A stretch of DNA of 27,144 nt from an uncultured Burkholderiales bacterium (lineage in GTDB: Bacteria; Pseudomonadota; Gammaproteobacteria; Burkholderiales; Burkholderiaceae_C): positions 1 through 27,144 of the forward strand of contig CAIODK010000090.1 of the NCBI GenBank assembly GCA_903856995.1, read 5' to 3'. Below the pieces are notes generated by a model. That model ran no database searches. It was not told where the DNA came from and worked only from the letters and a program-made list of their open reading frames with translations. Both the position numbers and the translations under genes were made by a program. Positions within the stretch are counted from its first letter, which is position 1. Each line of letters starts with the position of its first letter. Positions 8,921 to 16,388 of the stretch are shown here, in pieces.

Positions 8921-8946
8921 AAAAAGCCCTCCACCAGGGAGGGCTT
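8921..8946 (-). terminator. Intrinsic terminator between the MHS transporter gene and the 56-residue gene
   Basis: On the minus strand a 9-bp stem AAGCCCTCC / GGAGGGCTT with the 5-nt loop CTGGT runs directly into a five-T tract. It should end most transcripts of the MHS transporter gene. Because it precedes the small gene by only about 20 bases, that gene must rely on read-through, processing or a promoter inside the transporter 3' end. Confidence 0.8.
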
Positions 8947-8952
8947 GAATGT

Positions 8953-8977
8953 AGCACCCAGGCCTCCCTGGGGTGCT
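8953..8977 (-). other. Second hairpin right after the MHS transporter stop; alternative pairing with the terminator
   Basis: The arms agcacccagg (8953-8962) and cctggggtgct (8967-8977) form a stem with one bulged base, 8 bp after the transporter stop. The segment 8963-8971 can instead pair perfectly, over 9 bp, with 8934-8942 inside the adjacent terminator. The two terminator states are therefore mutually exclusive, which is the geometry of an attenuator. That it acts as one is inference. Confidence 0.5.
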
Positions 8978-8984
8978 TACATGC

Positions 8985-10643
8985 TTAGTCGTCAGCGTAG
9001 ATGTCCACGTCTTTAGTTTCTTTCACGAAGATCATGCCGATGACGAAAGTCATACCAGCAATGATGATCGGGTACCACAAGCCGTTGTACATATTGCCGG
9101 TCTGCGCCACGATCGCAAAAGCCGTCGTTGGCAACAAGCCACCGAACCAACCATTACCGATGTGATATGGCAGAGACATGGATGTGTAACGGATGCGTGT
9201 GGGGAACATTTCCACCAACATCGCAGCGATAGGGCCATACACCATGGTTACCAAAATCACCAAGTAAGTGAGGATGATGGTGACCTTGACTTGGTCCACT
9301 TTCGCTGGATCAGCCTTGGATGGGTAACCGGCTTCTTTCAAAGCATCGGCCACGGCCTTTTTGAACTCCGCCGATTTAGCTTTGACTTCGTCAGCTGGCA
9401 CACCTTTGGATGTGTAGCTCATGATTTCCGTCTCACCGATCTTGATCGAGGCAGGTGCGCCTGCTGGACCAGCAGCGTTTTCGTAGCTCACTGAGCTAGA
9501 AGCCAACACTTGCTTCGCGATGTCGCAGGAGCTGGTGAACTTCACAGTGCCCGTTGGGTTGAACTGGAACGAACACTCATTGGCATCAGACGTGACCACC
9601 ACTTTGTTCTTTTGTTGCGCTGCGTACAGGTCGGGGTTAGCGGCCTTGGTCAGTGCTTCGAACACGGGGAAGTAAGTCAACACAGCCAGCAAGCAACCCA
9701 ACATGATGATGGGCTTGCGGCCGATCTTGTCAGACAGCGAACCGAAGACAACGAAGAACGGTGTACCGATCAACAAAGAGACAGCCACCAAGATGTTGGC
9801 CGTTGCGCCGTCCACTTTCAGCGCTTGCGTCAAGAAGAACAAGGCGTAGAACTGACCCGAGTACCACACCACCGCTTGACCCGCTGTCAAACCGATGAGG
9901 GCCAAGATCACGATCTTCAGGTTTTTCCATTGACCGAAAGATTCGGTCAGAGGTGCCTTCGATGTTTTACCTTCGGCTTTCATTTTCACGAAAGCAGGCG
10001 ACTCGTTCATCGACAACCGGATGTAGACCGACACGGCCAACAAAGCGATTGACACAATGAACGGCACACGCCAGCCCCATTCAGCGAAAGCAGCTTCGCC
10101 GATAGCCGTACGTGTACCCAAGATCACCATCAACGACAGGAACAAGCCCAGAGTTGCCGTGGTTTGGATCCAAGAGGTGTAAGCACCGCGCTTGTCGTGC
10201 GGAGCGTGCTCAGCCACATAAGTTGCAGCACCGCCGTACTCACCACCCAAGGCCAGACCTTGCAGCAAACGCAAGCAAATCAGGATGACCGGAGCAGCCA
10301 CACCAATGCTAGCGTAGTTCGGCAAGATACCCACGATGAAGGTGGACAAGCCCATGATCAAGATCGTCACCAAGAAGGTGTATTTACGACCGATCATGTC
10401 GCCCAAACGGCCGAAGAAAATCGCACCAAATGGACGCACGATAAAGCCGGCAGCAAACGCCAACAACGCGAAGATGAACGCAGAGCCTTCATCCAAACCG
10501 CTGAAGAATTGCTTCGCAATAATCGCAGCGAGTGAACCGTACAGGTAAAAGTCGTACCACTCGAAAACGGTACCCAGTGAAGAGGCGAAGATCACCTTCT
10601 TCTCTTCCGCCGACATCGGGCGATCTACATCTAGTGTTGCCAT
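8985..10643 (-). CDS. MFS transporter, metabolite:H+ symporter (MHS) family, with a large periplasmic-type insertion
   Basis: This is a 552-residue inner-membrane symporter of the ProP/KgtP/ShiA group. Evidence is the N-terminal FEWYDFYLYG segment (about 27-36), motif A copies GRLGDMIGRK (78-87) and GSLSDKIGRK (301-310), and the GEYGGAATYVAEHAPHDKRG motif at 134-153. The usual length is 430-450 residues. The excess is an insertion of roughly 120 residues at about 332-452 between predicted TM9 and TM10, which should face the periplasm and carries two cysteines (C357, C373) that could form a disulfide. The substrate cannot be named; organic acids and betaines are typical of the family. The start is the ATG at 10643, with AGGAGA eight bases upstream; the frame is open to 10784 but that extension is not protein-like. 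Two hairpins follow the stop. Confidence 0.9.
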   Translation of the reverse strand: MATLDVDRPMSAEEKKVIFASSLGTVFEWYDFYLYGSLAAIIAKQFFSGLDEGSAFIFALLAFAAGFIVRPFGAIFFGRLGDMIGRKYTFLVTILIMGLSTFIVGILPNYASIGVAAPVILICLRLLQGLALGGEYGGAATYVAEHAPHDKRGAYTSWIQTTATLGLFLSLMVILGTRTAIGEAAFAEWGWRVPFIVSIALLAVSVYIRLSMNESPAFVKMKAEGKTSKAPLTESFGQWKNLKIVILALIGLTAGQAVVWYSGQFYALFFLTQALKVDGATANILVAVSLLIGTPFFVVFGSLSDKIGRKPIIMLGCLLAVLTYFPVFEALTKAANPDLYAAQQKNKVVVTSDANECSFQFNPTGTVKFTSSCDIAKQVLASSSVSYENAAGPAGAPASIKIGETEIMSYTSKGVPADEVKAKSAEFKKAVADALKEAGYPSKADPAKVDQVKVTIILTYLVILVTMVYGPIAAMLVEMFPTRIRYTSMSLPYHIGNGWFGGLLPTTAFAIVAQTGNMYNGLWYPIIIAGMTFVIGMIFVKETKDVDIYADD

Positions 10644-11040
10644 GTGTGTTGTCTCCTCAGACTTGTTGTCCCAACCCCCTGAGTAGGCGTTGTGCTGCGC
10701 GACTATCTCGGAGATTGCTGACCGTTTTCTGACAGCCAAAGGGCTACCGACACAGCGCAAACCCAACGACCACGGCCGAAGCAAGTGCTAACCCTAGGAT
10801 TTTTTTTCTAGATGTGAAATAGCGTACCAATTTCGGTCAACAAATGTCCAAATGCTCGCCCAATAGCGTAGGGGTTTACACCAACAAAATATGTCTCATT
10901 TTTAAACATTCCCCTCTAAGGAATAGGTTTTTTGCCCATGGTGTGCGTAAGGGCTTGGTCAGTCCTCATTCACACAATAGCGCGGTCAATGAAGGAAGCA
11001 TCCTTCTTGCGTTTTTTGATATTCCAAATGGGAGATAACG
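10644..11040. promoter_or_regulatory. Divergent intergenic region between the MHS transporter gene and yjcH-actP
   Basis: These 397 bases hold the promoters of both divergent units, but no sigma-70 pair stands out enough to assign. AATAGCG occurs three times (10818-10824, 10862-10868, 10976-10982), and CGGTCAA occurs twice, about 8 and 0 bases after the first and third copies. These could be operator half-sites. An eight-T tract lies at 10801-10808. A frame of 64 codons at 10844-11038 (+) has no supporting Shine-Dalgarno or recognisable protein and is not called. Confidence 0.5.
10991..11017 (+). terminator. Weak terminator-like hairpin in the yjcH-actP leader
   Basis: A 6-bp stem GAAGGA / TCCTTC with the loop AGCA is followed after five bases by six T residues. 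It ends 23 bases before the yjcH ATG. It may be a leaky attenuator or coincidental; the stem is short and only half GC. Confidence 0.3.
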
Positions 11041-11349
11041 ATGAGTGATCCAGTGGTCGACAAGATCCAGAACCACCCGAAGTACAAAGCATTGCGCGCT
11101 AAACGCAATGGCTTCGGCTGGTTCCTCACCGTGTTGATGTTGGTCGTGTATTACGGCTACATCGCACTGATTGCATTTAACAAGCCATTTTTGGCACAAC
11201 CTATCGGCGCCGGTGTCACCACCGTCGGCATTCCTCTGGGCATGGGCGTGATCATCTTCACGATCCTGATCACCGGCATCTACGTGCGTCGCGCCAACAG
11301 CGAATACGACACGTTGACCAAAGAAATCTTGAAGGACGCCACGAAATGA
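11041..11349 (+). CDS. yjcH: DUF485 small membrane protein, YjcH-like, partner of ActP
   Basis: This 102-residue protein has two predicted membrane helices (about 26-47 and 62-82), a basic amphipathic N-terminus ending in HPKYKALRAKRNGFGW, and a conserved C-terminal IYVRRANSEYD segment. These are hallmarks of DUF485. Family members are almost always encoded directly before an acetate/solute:sodium symporter gene, and a role in its assembly or activity is generally assumed, not proven. The ATG follows GGGAG by six bases. The stop TGA overlaps the actP start in an ATGA arrangement, so the two are translationally coupled. The order is the same as yjcH-actP in Escherichia coli. Confidence 0.92.
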   Translation: MSDPVVDKIQNHPKYKALRAKRNGFGWFLTVLMLVVYYGYIALIAFNKPFLAQPIGAGVTTVGIPLGMGVIIFTILITGIYVRRANSEYDTLTKEILKDATK

Positions 11350-13160
11350 AAAAGTTTTCTACTCTCTTGACCGCACTGCTGGCCTTCGTGGCCTGCGGCG
11401 CTGCCATGGCAGCAGGTGGCGATCTGGGCGAAACCGCCAAGCAGTCAACCAACTGGACCGCCATCGGCATGTTTGCGACCTTCGTGGCCGGCACACTTTG
11501 GATCACCAAGTGGGCGGCTTCAAAAACCAAATCAGCGGCTGACTTCTACACCGCAGGTGGCGGCATCACTGGTTTCCAAAACGGCCTGGCGATTGCCGGC
11601 GACTATATGTCTGCCGCGTCGTTCCTCGGTATTTCCGCTGCCGTGATGGCATCGGGCTATGACGGCTTGATTTACTCCATCGGTTTCTTGGTGGGCTGGC
11701 CCATCATTACCTTTTTAATGGCCGAACGTCTGCGTAACTTGGGCAAGTTCACCTTTGCCGACGTGGCAGGCTACCGCTTCAAGCAAGCCCCTATCCGCGC
11801 CTTCGCTGCCTCTGGCACGTTGGTGGTGGTGGCGTTCTATCTGATCGCACAAATGGTTGGCGCAGGCCAGCTCATCAAGTTGCTGTTCGGCTTGGAATAC
11901 TGGATGGCTGTGGTCATCGTGGGCGCATTGATGATGGTGTACGTGTTGTTCGGCGGCATGACTGCCACGACATGGGTGCAGATCATCAAGGCGTGCATGT
12001 TGCTCGCCGGCGTGACCTTCATGGCCATCATGGTGTTGTCTAAGTTTGGTTTCAGCCCTGAAGCTTTGTTCGCGCAAGGCGTGGTCGTGAAAGCCATGAT
12101 CGCCGCAAACGCGAAAGAAGCTGCCATGGCCGCTGCTGCTGCCTCCGCTGCGATTGCTGCATCACCCGATGCCGCCGCTGCCGCTTCTGCCGCCTTGGCA
12201 AAAGCTGCTGCCCTTGATCCTGAAAAAGCTGGTTTGTCCATCATGGGCCCAGGTGGCTTTATCAAGGACCCTATCTCTGCCATCTCTTTCGGTATGGCGT
12301 TGATGTTCGGCACGGCTGGTTTGCCACACATCTTGATGCGCTTCTTCACGGTGCCTGACGCCAAAGAAGCTCGTAAATCTGTGTTGTGGGCGACCACTTG
12401 GATTGGCTACTTCTACGTGTTGATTTTCATCATTGGTTTTGGCGCGATCACTTTGGTCTTGACCAATCCTGAGATGGCTGACACCGCGAAGGGCATCATC
12501 AAAGGCGGCGCAGGTACAGCCAACATGGCTGCTGTGCTGGTGGCGAAAACTGTCGGTGGCGACGTGTTCTACGGCTTCATCTCTGCTGTGGCTTTCGCAA
12601 CCATCTTGGCTGTGGTGGCTGGCTTGACCTTGTCTGGCGCCTCTGCGGTGTCACACGACTTGTACGCCACGGTGTTCAAGAAGGGCAATGCCGACAGCGC
12701 TGCTGAGTTGCGCGTCTCTCGCATCACCACATTGGCTCTGGGCGTCATTGCGGTGGCCTTGGGTATTGCGTTTGAGAAGCAAAACATCGCCTTCATGGTG
12801 GCCTTGGCGTTCGCGATTGCCGCGTCCGCCAACTTCCCCGTGTTGTTCATGGCTGTGTTGTGGAAAGATTGCACGACCCGTGGCGCGGTGATCGGTGGCT
12901 TCTTGGGTCTGATCTCCTCCGTCGCTCTGACGGTGGTGTCGCCTTCTGTGTGGGAAGCCACACTGGGCAACCCCAAAGGTTCCGCTTGGTTCCCCTACGC
13001 TTCACCCGCCCTGTTCTCTATGACCATTGGTTTCGTGGGCATCTGGTTGTTCTCGATCTTGGATCGTAGCGACGATGCTAAAAATGAACGTGCTGCATTT
13101 GCTGCACAACAAGTTCGTTCAGAAACTGGCTACGGCGCTTCAGGCGCTTCAGGTCACTGA
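11346..13160 (+). CDS. actP: Cation/acetate symporter ActP (SSS family), with an Ala-rich insertion
   Basis: This sodium:solute symporter imports acetate and similar short monocarboxylates. It has 604 residues, where the E. coli protein has about 549. An N-terminal signal-like helix (1-22, MKKFSTLLTALLAFVACGAA) precedes a typical ActP core. Recognisable segments are DFYTAGGGITGFQNGLAIAG (66-85), the GPGGFIKDPISAISFGMALM stretch from 301, FGTAGLPHILMRFFTVPDA, and AVAFATILAVVAGLTLSGAS. Most of the additional length is an alanine-dominated segment at about 248-292 that replaces a short loop before GPGGFIKDP. The segment is in frame and the conserved helices continue normally, so it is not a frameshift. 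It overlaps yjcH by 4 bp and ends shortly before a strong terminator. No acs gene is in the window. Confidence 0.95.
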   Translation: MKKFSTLLTALLAFVACGAAMAAGGDLGETAKQSTNWTAIGMFATFVAGTLWITKWAASKTKSAADFYTAGGGITGFQNGLAIAGDYMSAASFLGISAAVMASGYDGLIYSIGFLVGWPIITFLMAERLRNLGKFTFADVAGYRFKQAPIRAFAASGTLVVVAFYLIAQMVGAGQLIKLLFGLEYWMAVVIVGALMMVYVLFGGMTATTWVQIIKACMLLAGVTFMAIMVLSKFGFSPEALFAQGVVVKAMIAANAKEAAMAAAAASAAIAASPDAAAAASAALAKAAALDPEKAGLSIMGPGGFIKDPISAISFGMALMFGTAGLPHILMRFFTVPDAKEARKSVLWATTWIGYFYVLIFIIGFGAITLVLTNPEMADTAKGIIKGGAGTANMAAVLVAKTVGGDVFYGFISAVAFATILAVVAGLTLSGASAVSHDLYATVFKKGNADSAAELRVSRITTLALGVIAVALGIAFEKQNIAFMVALAFAIAASANFPVLFMAVLWKDCTTRGAVIGGFLGLISSVALTVVSPSVWEATLGNPKGSAWFPYASPALFSMTIGFVGIWLFSILDRSDDAKNERAAFAAQQVRSETGYGASGASGH

Positions 13161-13172
13161 TAGCAAACACGC

Positions 13173-13193
13173 CAGAGCGCCTTGTGCGCTCTG
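13173..13193. other. Short hairpin preceding the actP terminator
   Basis: A perfect 8-bp inverted repeat, cagagcgc / gcgctctg, with the loop cttgt starts 12 bases after the actP stop. It lacks a T-run and probably acts as a 3'-end stabilising stem next to the main terminator. Confidence 0.5.
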
Positions 13194-13197
13194 CGAC

Positions 13198-13232
13198 AAA
13201 ACCGGGCAACCTTCGGGTTGTCCGGTTTTTTT
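13198..13232 (+). terminator. Strong intrinsic terminator of yjcH-actP, shared with the opposing operon
   Basis: A 14-bp stem with a single G-U pair (13198-13211 with 13216-13229) closes on a cTTCGg tetraloop and is followed by seven T residues. On the opposite strand the stem is followed by four T residues, so it can also terminate the converging exonuclease gene, whose stop is seven bases away. Confidence 0.92.
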
Positions 13233-13238
13233 ACGTCC

Positions 13239-13895
13239 TCATTCGCCGCGTAACTGACGCAGTTTGATGAAAGCCATGGCGGCCATCACAGCATCGTTGA
13301 GTGCGTCATGCGCCTCGCGCACGGGCAAGTTCAAATCTGCCATCAAGGTGGCAAAGCGCAAGTCAATGTCGGGATTGGTTTGCTGCTCATAGGGCAGCAT
13401 CTGACGGAACTTGTGGTCGTAATACAGGGCCGAAACCTCTATCTTTGGTTGCGGCAAGCCCTGCCCCAAGAGCGGCCAAATGGCGCGATTCAGCATGGCC
13501 ACATCAAACTCTAAAAAGTAACCCACCAAGGGGCGGCTGCCAATGAAACGCATGAGTTGCTTCATGGCGTCATCAATCGGCAAGCCTTGCGCCACATCTT
13601 GCTCACGCAAGCGATGGATGCGCACGCTGTCCGCGGACACCCCACGCTCCGGCCGGACCAGCACCTCAAAGCGCTGGCTGGTCATGATGCGGTTGCCCAC
13701 GATTCGAACGGCCCCGATGGAAATAATTTCATCGGTGGTCACATTCAAACCCGTGGTTTCGCAATCCAGCGACACCCATTCGTTGGGCGGCGGCGCATCA
13801 AACATGAATCGGAATTCAGGAAGCCCCAAGTGGTAAATCAGCCACTCGCGCTTGAGCGAACGCCACCAGTGTGAAGGTGAAATGATCGACGACAT
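13239..13895 (-). CDS. 3'-5' exonuclease, DEDDh (DnaQ-like) family
   Basis: This is a 218-residue nuclease of the DNA polymerase III epsilon/RNase T fold. The catalytic set is visible: D44 and E46 in SLDCETTGL, D131 in GYFLEFDVAMLN, and H196 with D201 in HDALNDAVMAA. About 35 residues precede the catalytic core. It lacks a beta-clamp-binding C-terminus recognisable as DnaQ, so a separate role from replicative proofreading is likely. The ATG overlaps the stop of the DUF294 gene by one base (TGATG), so the two proteins should be made together. As I recall, comparable exonuclease-DUF294 pairs lie beside acetate metabolism genes in gammaproteobacteria such as Vibrio and Pseudomonas. The substrate is unknown. 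Confidence 0.88.
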   Translation of the reverse strand: MSSIISPSHWWRSLKREWLIYHLGLPEFRFMFDAPPPNEWVSLDCETTGLNVTTDEIISIGAVRIVGNRIMTSQRFEVLVRPERGVSADSVRIHRLREQDVAQGLPIDDAMKQLMRFIGSRPLVGYFLEFDVAMLNRAIWPLLGQGLPQPKIEVSALYYDHKFRQMLPYEQQTNPDIDLRFATLMADLNLPVREAHDALNDAVMAAMAFIKLRQLRGE

Positions 13896-15715
13896 CAGAG
13901 CGTATCGAGTTTGAATCGACTGCGCAGCAAGGTCTTGAAATGCTTGACCACACCGAGCGCATCTTTCAGTAAATCGCGCTCCAACGTCGAGAGCTTGGCC
14001 ACATTCACCAAGCCCGATACGGGGTGTTGCGTTTCTAGCTCAATCAACCCAGCCTTGAGTTTCAGTGCCATCAAGAAATGCAGGCTTTCAGTGAGGTCCA
14101 TGCCCAATGCCGGCGTGATGACGTGCCGAGCCACCAACGCATCAATGCGCGCGGTGGTGCTGGTCTCCTGCAAGTGCTCAGCCAACGCCAAGCTCCGCAC
14201 ACCGTGTACCAGCGGAAAGATGCCCTCTTTCTTCAGATGCAAACCTTGCTGATCGTTGAGACCGAGCAAACGATTCCACCAACCTTGGCTGTTGCCAAAG
14301 GCATCGATCGAAGCGGCAAAGCGCGCCAGCATGGCATCGTTGTCGGTCGCCAAACGCATGAGCGCTTGTTGCGGGTGCTGCAGCAAATGTGGATCACCAC
14401 ATACCGCATGCGCATCCAAGAAAATCGCCAAATTCATCAGACTGTTGGCATCGGGCATCAACAACCACTGCTGCACCATTTGTCCAAACGCATAGGATGT
14501 CTGACGCCACATGGGGTTGTTCACCATGATGTGGCCTGGACACTCGGGGTAGCCAAATGTCGACAGCGCCTGCGAAAACGCTTCGCAAATTTCCTGCAAA
14601 TTGTCAGGTGGTGTGTAGCCATCGCGCAGGATGAGCCCATTGTCTTGATCGGTCTTGAGTAGCTGCTCGCCACGCCCTTCGCTGCCCATCACAAACAAAC
14701 AGCTGTTAGCGACCAAATCGGGCGGTGCGATGAGCTGCCAAGCCCGTTCAAACAATCGGGCGTTCAGGTCTTGCACCAACCGAGCGATCAAGCTCACGCG
14801 TGTGCCGCTGCGGTGCAGCGCGGTCACCATGCGCGTGATTTGCGTTGCCGCTTGCGCCAAACCATCGACATGGGTGGCGGCCTCCATCTGCACCGTGATC
14901 AGGTGCGAGTGGTTGGACAAGAAGCTGAACAAGTCGAGCGCCTCGAGCACGCCCACAATGTGTTCGCCATCGGCCACCACCAAACGGTGCACGCGGTGGC
15001 GCAACAACAACGCCAAGGCATCCCCTACCTGATCGGAGGGACGGATGGAGATGAGGTCAAAGTTGGAGAGGGAACCGACAGTTTGTTGCTCCAACGGAAT
15101 GCCAGTCAGAATCGCGCGCTGCAAGGTGGATGCCGTGAACACGCCCACGCGCACGGGCGTGGTGGATCGGTCGAGCACCAACACACTTTTCGTGCGCTGC
15201 GCTTGCAGCACCTTGACCACCGACAACACGTCTGCGTCCATCTCCACAAAATGCGGCGGACGCACAAAGGCCTCATCCACACGTGACAGGGTCAGCGACT
15301 GCAACTCATGCTTGCTTTGACGCTGCGAGAGTGCGGTGAGCTTGTTACTCAAGTCCGAGAACAACAAGGCGCCAAAAGTGGCGTTGCTGGCGATCAGATC
15401 GGTGACCGTCTGGCGTGCCAGTTGGTAGCACACCACCTCCTCTTGCGCCACAAAACGGTTGCTGGTTTTGCCGGCCACCAAACCACGTCCGTCAAAGGTG
15501 TCGTCCGGGCCGTAGGTGGTGATCACCTCATCCCCCTCGTACTGCGTGACAAAGCCTTTGATGATGACGAACAAGTGCGTAGGGGCGGTACCCACATCGA
15601 GGATGGATGAGCCCTCGGGGTAGTACGCCACGTCCACGCTGTCGCGCACGAGTCGTTGCTCGTCGGTCGTTAGGCAGTCAAACGGGGAGGCAGAAAAATT
15701 AAAAGCGTTAGGCAT
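13895..15715 (-). CDS. cNMP-binding/CBS/DUF294 putative nucleotidyltransferase
   Basis: The 606-residue protein has four parts. A cyclic-nucleotide-binding fold is at about 12-130. A tandem CBS pair spans about 150-270 (PHFVEMDADVLSVVKVLQ, then DLISIRPSDQVGDALALLLR). A DUF294 nucleotidyltransferase-like domain lies at about 290-430 with the motif GSEGRGEQLLKTDQDNG, where G344-S345 and D356/D358 fit a metal-binding GS...DxD site. A DUF294 C-terminal helical domain follows at about 455-600. The domain order resembles the GlnD-like family of signal-transduction nucleotidyltransferases, so sensing of nucleotides and modification of a partner are plausible but unproven. It overlaps the exonuclease gene by one base. 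The start ATG has no clear Shine-Dalgarno, and a small inverted repeat lies just upstream. Confidence 0.9.
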   Translation of the reverse strand: MPNAFNFSASPFDCLTTDEQRLVRDSVDVAYYPEGSSILDVGTAPTHLFVIIKGFVTQYEGDEVITTYGPDDTFDGRGLVAGKTSNRFVAQEEVVCYQLARQTVTDLIASNATFGALLFSDLSNKLTALSQRQSKHELQSLTLSRVDEAFVRPPHFVEMDADVLSVVKVLQAQRTKSVLVLDRSTTPVRVGVFTASTLQRAILTGIPLEQQTVGSLSNFDLISIRPSDQVGDALALLLRHRVHRLVVADGEHIVGVLEALDLFSFLSNHSHLITVQMEAATHVDGLAQAATQITRMVTALHRSGTRVSLIARLVQDLNARLFERAWQLIAPPDLVANSCLFVMGSEGRGEQLLKTDQDNGLILRDGYTPPDNLQEICEAFSQALSTFGYPECPGHIMVNNPMWRQTSYAFGQMVQQWLLMPDANSLMNLAIFLDAHAVCGDPHLLQHPQQALMRLATDNDAMLARFAASIDAFGNSQGWWNRLLGLNDQQGLHLKKEGIFPLVHGVRSLALAEHLQETSTTARIDALVARHVITPALGMDLTESLHFLMALKLKAGLIELETQHPVSGLVNVAKLSTLERDLLKDALGVVKHFKTLLRSRFKLDTL

Positions 15716-15725
15716 GTGGCATTGT

Positions 15726-15745
15726 GAATAGCAATATGGCTATTC
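15726..15745. repeat. 7-bp inverted repeat GAATAGC-N6-GCTATTC at the isomerase/DUF294 junction
   Basis: The repeat spans the last bases of the isomerase gene and the short gap before the DUF294 start. It lacks a T-run. It could be an operator, a processing stem, or a structure that affects translation of the DUF294 gene, which lacks a good ribosome-binding site. Confidence 0.4.
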
Positions 15746-16376
15746 AACGCTTCACGCCTTGCTGGATGCTTGCGGCGGCATTCCATTCCGTGTCAAACCA
15801 TTGATCTCCGTCAAGATAGGCACGCAGCATGGGCAACGCATCTAAACCCCAAAAGACTTTGTCGTCCACGCAGAAGCTGGGCACGCCAAACACACCGCGT
15901 GCAATCGCTTCTTCGGTGTTGGTTTTGAGCTGATCTTTGACATCAGGTGCGTCCACCGAGCGTTGGGGCGTCAGCTGTTGCGCGAGGGCTTGCAAACGCG
16001 CAGCGTCATCGGCTGCAGCACCACCCTGCCATACATGTTTGAAGATGGTTTCGCACACATAGCGATTGGGCTCACCCTCAGCACTGCACGCCACAGCCAA
16101 ACGCAACAAAGCCAGCGGATTGAACGGGTGCGATTGCGGCATGTCTAACGGCACGCCCAGCTGCTTGGCTTGCCAAAGCACTTGGCGATACGTCCACTCA
16201 CGTTTGCCTGCAATTTCAGCAGGTCCTAATTGGCCGTGGTGTTTGAGCATCGCCGCAAACAACACCGGCTTGTAGGCCATGCGGTGGCTCACGCCCATCA
16301 GGCTTTGGGGCAAGGACTCAAAGGCGAGGTAGGCATAAGGGGAAATGAAATCGAGGTAGCAAACGATGGTTTTCAT
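15744..16376 (-). CDS. 2-hydroxychromene-2-carboxylate isomerase-like protein (DsbA/GST-kappa fold)
   Basis: This 210-residue protein belongs to the DsbA-fold HCCA isomerase family. The N-terminal strand-loop YLDFISPYAYLA places a serine (S12) where the glutathione-dependent isomerases have their active-site serine. The cis-proline motif GVFGVPSF is at 161-168, followed by FWGLDALPMLRAYL. No CXXC is present, so it is not a disulfide oxidoreductase. The classic family reaction belongs to naphthalene degradation, but no such genes are nearby and the true substrate is probably another CoA- or glutathione-linked compound. It lies 12 bases after the DUF1289 gene and 28 bases before the DUF294 gene in the same transcription direction. 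Confidence 0.88.
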   Translation of the reverse strand: MKTIVCYLDFISPYAYLAFESLPQSLMGVSHRMAYKPVLFAAMLKHHGQLGPAEIAGKREWTYRQVLWQAKQLGVPLDMPQSHPFNPLALLRLAVACSAEGEPNRYVCETIFKHVWQGGAAADDAARLQALAQQLTPQRSVDAPDVKDQLKTNTEEAIARGVFGVPSFCVDDKVFWGLDALPMLRAYLDGDQWFDTEWNAAASIQQGVKR

Positions 16377-16388
16377 GATGCGTCCCGT

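Noticed and set aside
10644..10784. 47-residue N-terminal extension of the MHS transporter
   Set aside because: The ATG at 10643 has AGGAGA at the right distance and gives the standard family N-terminus.
10844..11038. 64-codon frame in the leader of yjcH-actP
   Set aside because: No Shine-Dalgarno, no recognisable protein, and it runs through the candidate regulatory repeats and the yjcH ribosome-binding site.
11346..13160. Frameshift or assembly error as cause of the Ala-rich ActP segment
   Set aside because: The frame stays open and conserved ActP sequence continues on both sides in the same frame, so it is an in-frame insertion.
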